DNA from: a virus
IMG/VR virus record: IMGVR_UViG_3300030118_004221
Location: 1-21,790 of that record
Strand: one strand, 5' to 3'
Length of the DNA: 21,790 nucleotides
Below are positions 7,011 to 14,708 of this stretch, in pieces (within the stretch, counting starts at the first letter, position 1; each line of letters opens with the position of its first letter). The notes under the pieces were generated by a model. It did not search any database, was not told the DNA's origin, and saw only the letters and a program-made list of their open reading frames with translations. A program made the position numbers and the translations under genes.

Positions 7011-8568
7011 GTTTTGTAAATAAGTAATCTTCAATCACGACATGATCCATGTCTGTATTATTTAGTGCATATAGAGCATCGTCAATTGTAGATAATATAG
7101 GGTATCCACGAATATTAAACGATGTATTTAAAAGAACGTTAGTCTCTGATATCTTTCCAAACTCTGTCAACAATTCATAAAAATGTGAGTGTGATTTCTC
7201 TGTGACTGTTTGAAGTCTTGCTGTGCCATCTACGTGTGTGATAGATGGTAGTGTGTCTACCTTAACCCTAGGAGCATAACTCATATACTCCAAATTTTCA
7301 AAGTTAGGTGAATCAAAATACTTGTGTGCTTCTTCTTTCTTACAGAAAGGTGCGAAAGGTCTATACCATTCTCTAAATTTTACTTTAGAGTTTAGTATAT
7401 CTTTCATGTCAGCAATATTAGGGTCACATACAATAGAGCGATTCCCCAGAGCCCTAGGCCCAACCTCTGAATCCCCATAGACCAACCCAATAATTTTACC
7501 ATCTTTAATTAACTGTGCTATCTCTCTTTTATTTACACGAACAGCATCATATTTGTCAACATAATCTTTCAAATTGTAACGATCTAGTAACGGAAGACCT
7601 GCGTAAGTTATATCAATCTGCTTATCTGGTTTTTTGTATAAAAATAAATGTCCTAAAGAGAGACTACCATCATGAGGATTAGGTGGTATATATAATTCTC
7701 TATTATATCTACTCTTAATTTTTTCATTTACTAAAACATTTAGTGCACATCCACCAGTTACAATCAAAGGAACTTCTGTATCATACTTATCTAGAACACT
7801 AAAGAAAGCATTTTCAAATGCCTCTTGTGCTGTTGCAGCAATATCATATCCATACTGTCCTTCAAATGCCCAGTTTTCTAGAGGATTTTTCCAAGGATCA
7901 TTGACGTTTTTAAGAGGTAGATTTGTCCAGTTAGATAACTTTTCGTAGTCTCTATCAAAGAAAAACTCTTCAAACGCAGGAACAAACTCAGGTATAACTT
8001 TTCCATACCCACATAGACCCATCAGTTTTCCTGACAAGGCCAGTTGATGTCTACTTTTTTCTGCTACCTCACGAATCATAGATCCACAAAGCAAATACCC
8101 ACCACCAAAATCAGACTCAACTTTTTTTAGTAATTTAATTTTACCATTTTGTTTATCTCCAACATAGATATTAAAATGACCATCATCACCACCGCCATCA
8201 TAAGATACGATCAATGCTTTATCAAAGGGTGAAAGATAAAGAGCAGACAAGGCATGAGTTTGATGATGAGTTGCTATCGTGGTGACCTTTTCTGTATTAA
8301 ATATCTCTCTAGGATCAGTTTGAATATAACCATCTGAACAAATTAATACTGCTTCATAGTCATTCTTAATACCCCACTCTGCCTCTGCTATATTTCTACA
8401 AGATTCTAAAATATATTTTTGATACTCAGGAGAGTTATCTTCATGTAAACGAAAATATCTTTTCTTTTCAAATCTTTCTATCTCTATAGAATGATATGTA
8501 TTTGCCTCTGCATTATAAAAAGATATATTTGCATCATGTCCAGCAAAAATACTAACTAAATTTTTCAT
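6997..8568 (-). CDS. Carbamoyltransferase, NodU/CmcH/TobZ family
   Basis: A 523-residue two-domain O-carbamoyltransferase. The N-terminal ASKHA/TsaD-like domain has HHQTHA (101-106, metal and carbamoyl-adenylate site), SYDGGGDDG (122-130) and TGGCALNV (271-278). The C-terminal YrdC-like part carries GPRALGNRS (370-378), RPFAPF and the closing NTSFN block. These enzymes use carbamoyl phosphate and ATP to place a carbamoyl group on a sugar hydroxyl, as on Nod factors or tobramycin. Here the acceptor is likely a sugar of the phage-directed glycan. Length is close to the family norm and no key motif is missing. It lies between the GDP-fucose synthase gene (ATGA overlap) and a glycosyltransferase, so it is probably co-translated with both. 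Confidence 0.92.
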   Translation of the reverse strand: MKNLVSIFAGHDANISFYNAEANTYHSIEIERFEKKRYFRLHEDNSPEYQKYILESCRNIAEAEWGIKNDYEAVLICSDGYIQTDPREIFNTEKVTTIATHHQTHALSALYLSPFDKALIVSYDGGGDDGHFNIYVGDKQNGKIKLLKKVESDFGGGYLLCGSMIREVAEKSRHQLALSGKLMGLCGYGKVIPEFVPAFEEFFFDRDYEKLSNWTNLPLKNVNDPWKNPLENWAFEGQYGYDIAATAQEAFENAFFSVLDKYDTEVPLIVTGGCALNVLVNEKIKSRYNRELYIPPNPHDGSLSLGHLFLYKKPDKQIDITYAGLPLLDRYNLKDYVDKYDAVRVNKREIAQLIKDGKIIGLVYGDSEVGPRALGNRSIVCDPNIADMKDILNSKVKFREWYRPFAPFCKKEEAHKYFDSPNFENLEYMSYAPRVKVDTLPSITHVDGTARLQTVTEKSHSHFYELLTEFGKISETNVLLNTSFNIRGYPILSTIDDALYALNNTDMDHVVIEDYLFTKREVQ

Positions 8569-9500
8569 TTGGTTTGTATGTAAGTGTGTTCACAGAACCA
8601 TTCATAGGTTTTCCGTAATCCTTCTGCCAAAGTATACTTTGGTTTCCACCCTAAAGAAGATATCTTAGAATAATCTAAAGGTCTCTTTGGAGTTCCATTA
8701 GGACGACTTGTATCCCATTCTATATTACCATCATATCCTACTACACCAGCGACCATATTGGCAAGGTCTTTGATTGATACGTCTTGACCAGAACCAACAT
8801 TAATTAATTCAGCATTTTCATAGTGATCCATGGCAAACAAACAAGCGTCTGCAAGATCGTCAACATAAGTAAACTCTCTCATAGGTGTTCCATCACCCCA
8901 ACAAACAACTGACTCACCTTTCACAGCACTATTAAATTTTTGCATCAGTGCAGGAATAACATGACCGTTCTCAGGATGAAAATTATCTCCGGGGCCATAC
9001 AAATTAGAAGGCATCAACGATACACCTTTAAAACCATATTGTTTGTTATATGCTTGAAGCATCTTAATACCGTGTATCTTTGCAACAGCATACGCATCAT
9101 TAGTAGGTTCTAGTTCACCACATAACAACTCCTCTTCTTTCACTGGAGTTGGTGCAAACTTAGGATAGATACAAACTGATCCCAAGAAACAAAACTTTTT
9201 AACAAAATATTTGTATGCATAATGAATCAAATTAGTTTGAATCATTGTGTTCTCATAGATAAACTCTGCTGAGTAAGTATCATTAGCATGAATGCCACCA
9301 ACTCTTGCAGCAGCATCAAAAACATAATCAATTCTATTTTCTTCAAATAATTTTTTTACATCTAAAGGATTTAAAAGATCGCATTCCTGTCTAGTTTTAG
9401 TAACAATACGTTTATATCCTCTGTCTTTTAGAGTTCTTACGATAGCAGATCCAACAAGTCCTTTGTGGCCTGCTACAAATATTCTATCGTCTTTTTTCAT
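8565..9500 (-). CDS. fcl: GDP-L-fucose synthase (GDP-4-keto-6-deoxymannose 3,5-epimerase/4-reductase)
   Basis: A 311-residue extended SDR matching Fcl/WcaG throughout. GHKGLVGS (11-18) binds NADPH; S108 and C110 in GSVCIYP, Y137 and K141 in YAVAK and H180 in GHVIPA correspond to the catalytic Ser, Cys, Tyr, Lys and His of the E. coli enzyme with an offset of about one. SNLYGPGDNFHPENGH is also typical. The enzyme epimerises and reduces GDP-4-keto-6-deoxy-D-mannose to GDP-L-fucose in the cytoplasm. The substrate would come from the Gmd encoded two genes upstream; the C-methyltransferase between them may act on the same keto sugar. ATGA overlaps join it to the genes on both sides. Confidence 0.95.
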   Translation of the reverse strand: MKKDDRIFVAGHKGLVGSAIVRTLKDRGYKRIVTKTRQECDLLNPLDVKKLFEENRIDYVFDAAARVGGIHANDTYSAEFIYENTMIQTNLIHYAYKYFVKKFCFLGSVCIYPKFAPTPVKEEELLCGELEPTNDAYAVAKIHGIKMLQAYNKQYGFKGVSLMPSNLYGPGDNFHPENGHVIPALMQKFNSAVKGESVVCWGDGTPMREFTYVDDLADACLFAMDHYENAELINVGSGQDVSIKDLANMVAGVVGYDGNIEWDTSRPNGTPKRPLDYSKISSLGWKPKYTLAEGLRKTYEWFCEHTYIQTK

Positions 9501-10735
9501 GGTGTAATTAACTCTGGTGTGGGTAGAGGGAAGATAAGTTTTTTACCTTTGAACTTAGGATTCTTTATAAAGAAGTTTTTAAAATGCCATGGTAGTATCA
9601 CAAAGACATCATAGTAAGCAAGAACTTCATCTTCATTTTTAATTGGTATCCATGTTCCGGGTGTGTATGAACCATCTTTATCAGGGTTCACATCACCTAT
9701 AGCAAGGATATCTGTGGAAGTAATACCCCATGTTTGAAGAGTAACATTACCTTTCGTACTTGCACCTAAACCAGCAACCTTATATCCCTCATCTCTTAAA
9801 TCTCTAACCATTTTTAAGAACTTATGATTGTTGTCTGTCATACGAGAAGCAAATTCTTCCCAAGGTTTAACAGTATCTAATTTCTCTTCAAGTTCTAAAC
9901 TAAGAAGTGCAGTAAGTTTCGTAGTGCATTCTGGTTTTGATGGAGAAACAACTACAGATATACTACCACCATTCACATCATTAAATTCAAAATCAACAAT
10001 ATTAAATCCTGCCTTGTCCATAATATACTTAAGTTGTCTCATACCATAGTATGATAGATGCTCATGACATACAGTATCAAAAGAATTAACTCTTATCATC
10101 TCAGGCATATAACTCTGCTCTAATACCCAGATACCATCAGGTGAAAGACATTCTTTTATTTGTCTTGCAAATTCACATGGATCTTCTAAGTCATAAAACA
10201 TTGAGAATGATGTGATAACCTTTGCTTTTTGTTTACCAAATCTTTTTTTAAATATACTTTCAGAAAAGAAGTCTGCTATGTAATTTACATTTGGTTTGAA
10301 ATACTTGCCAAACTTTTCTGAGGTAGGATCAATACTTGTTAACTGACAGTCTTCTGGAAAAAATCCTAAGAAAGTTCCATCATTACCTGCAATATCAATT
10401 ACAATATCACCTGATTTTAATTTGACATCCTTTAATATTTTTTCTGCTTTTCCTTTTAAATGCTTTACCATACTAGCATTTAGACCAGAACGATATCCAT
10501 ATTCCTGTCCATACATTGTAGGAAGATCGAAGGTATGTTCTAATTGAACATGTCCACAACCTTTATTTACTTCACTACATTTAACTAACTTAAGTGGCCC
10601 ACATGGATGTTCCAAGTCTATCTTCTTAGGAAAGACTCCAGATAAAAATTGATTACCTAGATCTAACACAGTAATAAGATCTTTATTACCACACACTCTA
10701 CATCCATTAATCTTATGGAATAATTCAGATGCCAT
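9497..10735 (-). CDS. SAM-dependent sugar C-methyltransferase (zinc-binding, TylC3/NovU-like)
   Basis: A 412-residue three-part methyltransferase. An N-terminal zinc site is formed by C12, C15, C53 and C60; the SAM-binding domain has [12 protein letters not shown] (112-123); and the C-terminal Rossmann-like domain has [15 protein letters not shown] and FPLPTPEL. This layout (Methyltransf_13, SAM fold, Methyltransf_14) is that of enzymes that C-methylate 4-keto nucleotide sugars in branched deoxysugar synthesis. HEHLSYYG fits the His/Glu active-site segment of this family. I start at ATG 10735; a TTG one codon earlier is also in frame. It overlaps the end of gmd by 11 bases. Lying between gmd and fcl, it may methylate GDP-4-keto-6-deoxymannose or a derivative, giving a branched sugar besides or instead of fucose; that is inference. 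Confidence 0.9.
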   Translation of the reverse strand: MASELFHKINGCRVCGNKDLITVLDLGNQFLSGVFPKKIDLEHPCGPLKLVKCSEVNKGCGHVQLEHTFDLPTMYGQEYGYRSGLNASMVKHLKGKAEKILKDVKLKSGDIVIDIAGNDGTFLGFFPEDCQLTSIDPTSEKFGKYFKPNVNYIADFFSESIFKKRFGKQKAKVITSFSMFYDLEDPCEFARQIKECLSPDGIWVLEQSYMPEMIRVNSFDTVCHEHLSYYGMRQLKYIMDKAGFNIVDFEFNDVNGGSISVVVSPSKPECTTKLTALLSLELEEKLDTVKPWEEFASRMTDNNHKFLKMVRDLRDEGYKVAGLGASTKGNVTLQTWGITSTDILAIGDVNPDKDGSYTPGTWIPIKNEDEVLAYYDVFVILPWHFKNFFIKNPKFKGKKLIFPLPTPELITP

Positions 10736-11726
10736 CAATACACATTTCCTTAACTAATTGTTCAAAAGAAGTTTTAGGTTCCCACCCCAACTCTTTTTTG
10801 GCCTTTGTCGCGTCACCTAGAAGTTGTTCAACTTCTGCAGGGCGAAAGTATTTAGGGTCAACTTTAATGATAACATTTCCAGTTTTTTTGTCAATGCCAA
10901 CCTCATCTAATCCCTCTCCTATCCACATTATGTCCATATCAAAATATGGAGCACATGCTTCAACGAACTGTCGAACAGAATACATCTTTCCAGTAGCGAT
11001 TACATAGTCATCTGGTTTGTCTTGCTGTAACATCAACCACATTGCCTCTACATAATCTCTTGCATGTCCCCAATCACGCAACGCATTGAGGTTGCCTAAG
11101 TAAAGACAATCTTGTTCTCCTTTAGAAATAGCAGAAAGTCCTAGAGTGATTTTACGTGTTACAAATGTTTCACCCCTACGTGGTGATTCATGATTGAACA
11201 ATATACCAGAGCAAGCATACATGTTATATGACTCTCTATAGTTCTTAATAATCCAATATCCATACATTTTTGCTACACCATAAGGTGAACGTGGATGAAA
11301 TGGAGTGAGTTCGTTTTGTGGAACTGATTGAACCAGTCCAAATAATTCACTGGTGGATGCTTGATACACTCTTACCTTATCTGTCATACCCAATAAACGC
11401 ACAGCCTCAAGGACTCTGAGTGTTCCTACACCATCAGTTTGAGCAGTATACTCAGGAACATCATATGACACTCTTACATGACTTTGAGCACCTAGATTAT
11501 AAATCTCATCTGGTTTAACCTTTCTAATCACACTAATGAGATTAGTAGAGTCAGTTAGGTCACCATAATGCAAATTAAGTTGAGGATATATGTGATCAAT
11601 CCTATGTGTATTAATCAGAGATGTCCTCCTAACAATGCCATGCACTTCATATCCTTTCTCCAATAGGAACTCTGCAAGGTAAGATCCATCTTGACCTGTG
11701 ATTCCTGTAATTAATGCTGTCTTCAT
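10725..11726 (-). CDS. gmd: GDP-mannose 4,6-dehydratase
   Basis: A 333-residue extended SDR with strong Gmd signatures: [16 protein letters not shown] (from residue 7, NADP-binding), [30 protein letters not shown] (124-130), Y149/K153 in [24 protein letters not shown] and YFRPAEVE. These residues distinguish Gmd from general hexose epimerases. It converts GDP-D-mannose to GDP-4-keto-6-deoxy-D-mannose, the branch point to GDP-L-fucose, rhamnose, colitose and perosamine. Downstream fcl points to fucose as one product. Length matches the family. The start ATG at 11726 overlaps the upstream stop by ATGA, and the stop lies inside the methyltransferase start region. Confidence 0.96.
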   Translation of the reverse strand: MKTALITGITGQDGSYLAEFLLEKGYEVHGIVRRTSLINTHRIDHIYPQLNLHYGDLTDSTNLISVIRKVKPDEIYNLGAQSHVRVSYDVPEYTAQTDGVGTLRVLEAVRLLGMTDKVRVYQASTSELFGLVQSVPQNELTPFHPRSPYGVAKMYGYWIIKNYRESYNMYACSGILFNHESPRRGETFVTRKITLGLSAISKGEQDCLYLGNLNALRDWGHARDYVEAMWLMLQQDKPDDYVIATGKMYSVRQFVEACAPYFDMDIMWIGEGLDEVGIDKKTGNVIIKVDPKYFRPAEVEQLLGDATKAKKELGWEPKTSFEQLVKEMCIDGI

Positions 11727-12484
11727 TGACCTTTATGTCCGTATACTAAAAGATTTTCATGTCTAACTTTGATGTTATTATTATTCATATGATGTTTGAT
11801 ATGAAGTTCATTACACCACCAACCATCCATTCTAATAGATTGTTTGATGATTTCATTTATATGATGATAGATACCACAGTATGCATTCATAGGTTCGGTT
11901 CTCCCTATGGCAAACCAATCATGTGGCATTTCGTACGGTAAACCGGTAGAGTGGCACAGTATTTCATCATCTTTTAGATTAAGAACAGGAAAATTAATTA
12001 TACCATGAGGTGCAAAGTCAAATCTACATCTAACAACATAATCATACTCTATACCATTTTCTACAGCGTATTGTTCTTTGAACAGATTTGCCATCATTAC
12101 ACTATACCACATGCTATTTGTCATGTTGAAAATGTATTTTTGACCCTCTTCAATACCACCTGCTACATCTTTTACCCATCCATGACCCTCATCATATTGT
12201 TTATCTCTGAACTCATACTTTCTTCCTACAGCAGGCCACCACTTGGGTTTTTCATGAGACATTCTCTTTGGTTGATATAATTCATAGATTCTTTTCAATG
12301 CATTAGGGTCTAATACTCTATGAACTCTATCAGGAATGACAGAATTTTGACTTAGATTCTCTGGATCAAACCAAGTGTGTATAAAAACATCAACATCATT
12401 ACCATCTAAGATAGATGCTTTGTGTATTGGAAAGTTAATATCAATATCTCTGGGTTGTCCAGAGATGCATAATGCTATTTTCAT
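11723..12484 (-). CDS. Putative glycosyltransferase, GT-A-like, unclassified
   Basis: A 253-residue protein. It starts [14 protein letters not shown], followed by [12 protein letters not shown] (31-41), [21 protein letters not shown] (124-144, an alpha-helical acceptor-side segment) and [13 protein letters not shown] (147-159), where the acidic residue of RxRxD sits in the position of the metal-binding DxD. The pattern CISGxxR, DVFIHTW, YD.V.R.R.D recurs in viral and bacterial polysaccharide clusters as presumed glycosyltransferases, but I cannot name a characterised homologue. It starts on an ATG sharing one base with the WavE-like gene stop and ends in ATGA with gmd. It is cytoplasmic, with no membrane segment. 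A sugar-transferase role is inferred from fold-like motifs and context. Confidence 0.62.
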   Translation of the reverse strand: MKIALCISGQPRDIDINFPIHKASILDGNDVDVFIHTWFDPENLSQNSVIPDRVHRVLDPNALKRIYELYQPKRMSHEKPKWWPAVGRKYEFRDKQYDEGHGWVKDVAGGIEEGQKYIFNMTNSMWYSVMMANLFKEQYAVENGIEYDYVVRCRFDFAPHGIINFPVLNLKDDEILCHSTGLPYEMPHDWFAIGRTEPMNAYCGIYHHINEIIKQSIRMDGWWCNELHIKHHMNNNNIKVRHENLLVYGHKGQ

Positions 12485-13260
12485 TAATATCCCTCCTCAT
12501 TCCAACCTTCATTACTAGGATCGAAAGGTAAAACATTGATATTTTTTCTAGGCCATGTAAAATGTATTCCCTTTCTAGAAAAACATTTGAATACCTTTGG
12601 TGTTATTTCAGAACTCACTGCGTGTGCTTCTTCCCAATTACTACTTCTATCATACAAGTAATTACCCTGATAGTCAAGCATTTTTTGCACTCTGTTATCA
12701 AATCTAGCACAATAATGTGCACCAATATACGTTTCTGGTCGAGTAATTATGTCCATAAACTGACCATAATTACCACTATTCACATTCATTACCACTGCTT
12801 GATCATTAATTTCATGCGGAATATCAAATAAATTTATTAAATCCTCTCTACGTCCCCAGTAAACCCAGTCTTTTGGGTGAAATAATAGTTCAAATATATT
12901 ACCAGTAACAAAAATAGTATCATCTTTTCTATGCTCAACAAAAAATTCATACATGTTAATCAAACCATCTTCATTGAAAAGTTGATCACTTCTCATCTTA
13001 CCTACCCACGGTGCATCAGATGCTTGAACACCTGCAAGGCATGTGGTTAGTTGTAAATTAACATTTGCTGAACCTGGCCACCCATCATAGGCAGGAGATC
13101 TGACAAATCTAACTCTTGAATCAAATATATTAGACTTTTTATCTGACTCCCAACATGAAACTATAATGTTTCTAACAAAAGGAAGGTTTAAGTAAGAGTA
13201 AATTATTTTGTCAGTGTAGTCTGTATATGGCCCTTGAATGACCAGATCCATATTACTCAT
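12484..13260 (-). CDS. WavE-like lipopolysaccharide-synthesis glycosyltransferase
   Basis: A 258-residue protein with the diagnostic order of the WavE family: MDLVIQGPY at the start, RNIIVSCWESD (30-40), VRFVRSPAYDGWPGSANVNLQLTT (about 50-73, written here for its NVN.Q core) and WVGKMRSDQLF (85-95), where the RSDQ segment corresponds to the KTRSDxR of family members. WavE proteins occur in core-oligosaccharide clusters, first described in Vibrio cholerae, and are thought to be sugar transferases. GNIFELLFHPKDWVYWG fits the conserved second half (FFFPxD..FFG). No transmembrane segment is seen. It overlaps the phosphodiesterase-like gene by eight bases and the next glycosyltransferase by one. 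The sugar transferred is unknown. Confidence 0.78.
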   Translation of the reverse strand: MSNMDLVIQGPYTDYTDKIIYSYLNLPFVRNIIVSCWESDKKSNIFDSRVRFVRSPAYDGWPGSANVNLQLTTCLAGVQASDAPWVGKMRSDQLFNEDGLINMYEFFVEHRKDDTIFVTGNIFELLFHPKDWVYWGRREDLINLFDIPHEINDQAVVMNVNSGNYGQFMDIITRPETYIGAHYCARFDNRVQKMLDYQGNYLYDRSSNWEEAHAVSSEITPKVFKCFSRKGIHFTWPRKNINVLPFDPSNEGWNEEGY

Positions 13261-13711
13261 AAAAGTTAACTAATAATGAAGGGTAATCAGTGCAAATACC
13301 ATATGGTATATTGTTTGTCTGTGATTTAAAAGATTCAATCGCTTGCTGATCCATCAAAGGAATAATTACATTCCTGTCGATTGTCTGGTGTAAATCATGC
13401 AACCAAATCTTTCCAGTAGTGGTATATATGAAGTCATCTTGAGTGTGACAGAATGATTGATATTTCTGACACTCCATTGCTGCTCTAAGATTTTTACAAT
13501 GTATCCATAGATATGACTTTCTTTTCTCTAACCATGCATGATCTATGCGATATTGAGGTTGATCATGGCCTGTCCACAAAGACCCCTTGGAATAACGAAC
13601 ATCAATTTCAACATCGTATCCTGATCCGATTGCACAATCAATATAAGAAGGTCTATTTTCTTTTCCATCTATTGGCCCTCTGATGTTACCTCTATGAGAA
13701 ATGATCTTCAT
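13253..13711 (-). CDS. Short glycerophosphodiester phosphodiesterase (GDPD/PI-PLC-like) homologue
   Basis: A 152-residue protein with the catalytic pattern of the GDPD superfamily: ISHRG (4-8, H6 and R7), KENRPSYI (17-24, E18), EIDVR (35-39, E35 and D37), TGHD (47-50, H49), WIHCKN (69-74) and a closing GICTDYP (138-144) equivalent to the usual GI-TDYP. Such enzymes cut glycerophosphodiesters to glycerol 3-phosphate and an alcohol using a divalent metal. It is about 80-100 residues shorter than cellular GDPDs, so parts of the TIM barrel must be reduced. There is no signal peptide, suggesting action in the cytoplasm. It is encoded between a HAD phosphatase and a WavE-like transferase with ATGA and eight-base overlaps. 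The substrate may be a glycan phosphodiester rather than a phospholipid; that is speculation. Confidence 0.7.
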   Translation of the reverse strand: MKIISHRGNIRGPIDGKENRPSYIDCAIGSGYDVEIDVRYSKGSLWTGHDQPQYRIDHAWLEKRKSYLWIHCKNLRAAMECQKYQSFCHTQDDFIYTTTGKIWLHDLHQTIDRNVIIPLMDQQAIESFKSQTNNIPYGICTDYPSLLVNFYE

Positions 13712-14019
13712 AATTCCTCTATCCTTAATGATTTATCTTCAATGAAAAGATCATAGAAAGGTTTGTCTACTCTCAGTTCATTGTACTTAGCACCCCACTC
13801 ATCAAGTTGTTTTGCAGTGAGTTCTGTCCAATCAATTTGTTTACGACTTCCACGAGCAGTCCAATACACGATTGTATTACCCTCATCATATAATTTATTA
13901 ATCTTATCTATATTCTCTTGAATAGGTTTTGCTTTTGTGTAGTCATGAGTCACACCAAAATCCACAGAGGTTTCTCTATGACAAATAGTTTCGTCAATAT
14001 CAACGTAGATTACTTTCAT
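13708..14019 (-). CDS. Small HAD-superfamily phosphatase
   Basis: A 103-residue mini-HAD without an obvious cap domain. Motif I is DIDETIC (7-13, nucleophile D7 and general acid/base D9), motif II is YWTARG (52-57, T54), K86 is the likely motif III lysine, and DLFIEDK (90-96) is motif IV. The sequence closely parallels the N-terminal half of the HAD-nucleotidyltransferase fusion at 1393-2124, including DE[WG]..I..TARG and Q[L]D.WG.KY.EL, so the two are paralogues. Such proteins occur in capsule and phage sugar clusters as phosphatases of sugar phosphates. It overlaps the aldolase gene and the GDPD-like gene by ATGA on each side. Substrate is unknown; with the aldolase upstream it could act on a small sugar phosphate. 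Confidence 0.82.
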   Translation of the reverse strand: MKVIYVDIDETICHRETSVDFGVTHDYTKAKPIQENIDKINKLYDEGNTIVYWTARGSRKQIDWTELTAKQLDEWGAKYNELRVDKPFYDLFIEDKSLRIEEL

Positions 14020-14708
14020 TGAAGAAGTTGCATTCTATATTTTTCATTTGGATCTGAACTAACTTCTTGTATTTGTTCAGAAGTAAGAGTGGTCATATTG
14101 TTAAGTGTCTTTGCACCGATAAAAATTTCAGCAGACTTTTCACACATTAACGCAGATGTAACACAATCTTTTGCCGAAGCAGACACTGTAATTATACCAT
14201 GATTTTTAAGCAATATCAACTTAGGAAAGAACTTTTCTTTCTCAATGAACTGAGTCACGGACTTTTCTATCTCTCTCATCAACTTGATTCCGGGTGTAGC
14301 ATAACCAACTATACATGATTTAGTTCCGTTTCTTACTACCTGATCTGGAAACAATCTTTTATTTGCAAAATCAAGTATCCTACCAGAGCAAAGAATCATT
14401 GCAGTGCTAGTCGGGTGAGTGTGACAAACAAAATTTATTTCTGGAAAAGTTCTATAGAACCAAGCATGAAAAGATACCTCCATACTAGGTTTTCTCTCTT
14501 CATCTGGTTTTGCACTGCCATCAAAATTACAATATACAGTATCTTCCCACTTTAAATCCTCAAGTGTGGTACCACTTGCTTTAATATAAAATCCATCATC
14601 ACCTCTCATTGATACATTTCCTTCACCACATATAGCTTGTGAACTAACTGAATGTGAAAGATATACTAGATCATCAATGTGTTCAAGATGAGAAGTAGTC
14701 TCGGTCAT
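14016..14708 (-). CDS. Class II aldolase/adducin family protein (fuculose-phosphate aldolase-like)
   Basis: A 230-residue protein carrying the full class II aldolase/epimerase pattern: GEGNVSM (28-34), KASGT (43-47), KPSMEVSFH (73-81, E77 as catalytic acid), HTHPTSTAM (96-104, zinc ligands H96 and H98) and KNHG (168-171, third zinc ligand H170). Members cleave or epimerise small sugar phosphates (L-fuculose 1-phosphate, L-rhamnulose 1-phosphate, ribulose 5-phosphate) or decarboxylate related acids. The ATG at 14708 is chosen; a TTG at 14729 in the same frame would add seven residues and deepen the overlap with the upstream nucleotidyltransferase. The ribosome site is poor, so coupling to the upstream gene is likely. 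In this cluster it may make or recycle a short carbon chain for the glycan. The exact substrate is not readable. Confidence 0.84.
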   Translation of the reverse strand: MTETTSHLEHIDDLVYLSHSVSSQAICGEGNVSMRGDDGFYIKASGTTLEDLKWEDTVYCNFDGSAKPDEERKPSMEVSFHAWFYRTFPEINFVCHTHPTSTAMILCSGRILDFANKRLFPDQVVRNGTKSCIVGYATPGIKLMREIEKSVTQFIEKEKFFPKLILLKNHGIITVSASAKDCVTSALMCEKSAEIFIGAKTLNNMTTLTSEQIQEVSSDPNEKYRMQLLQ

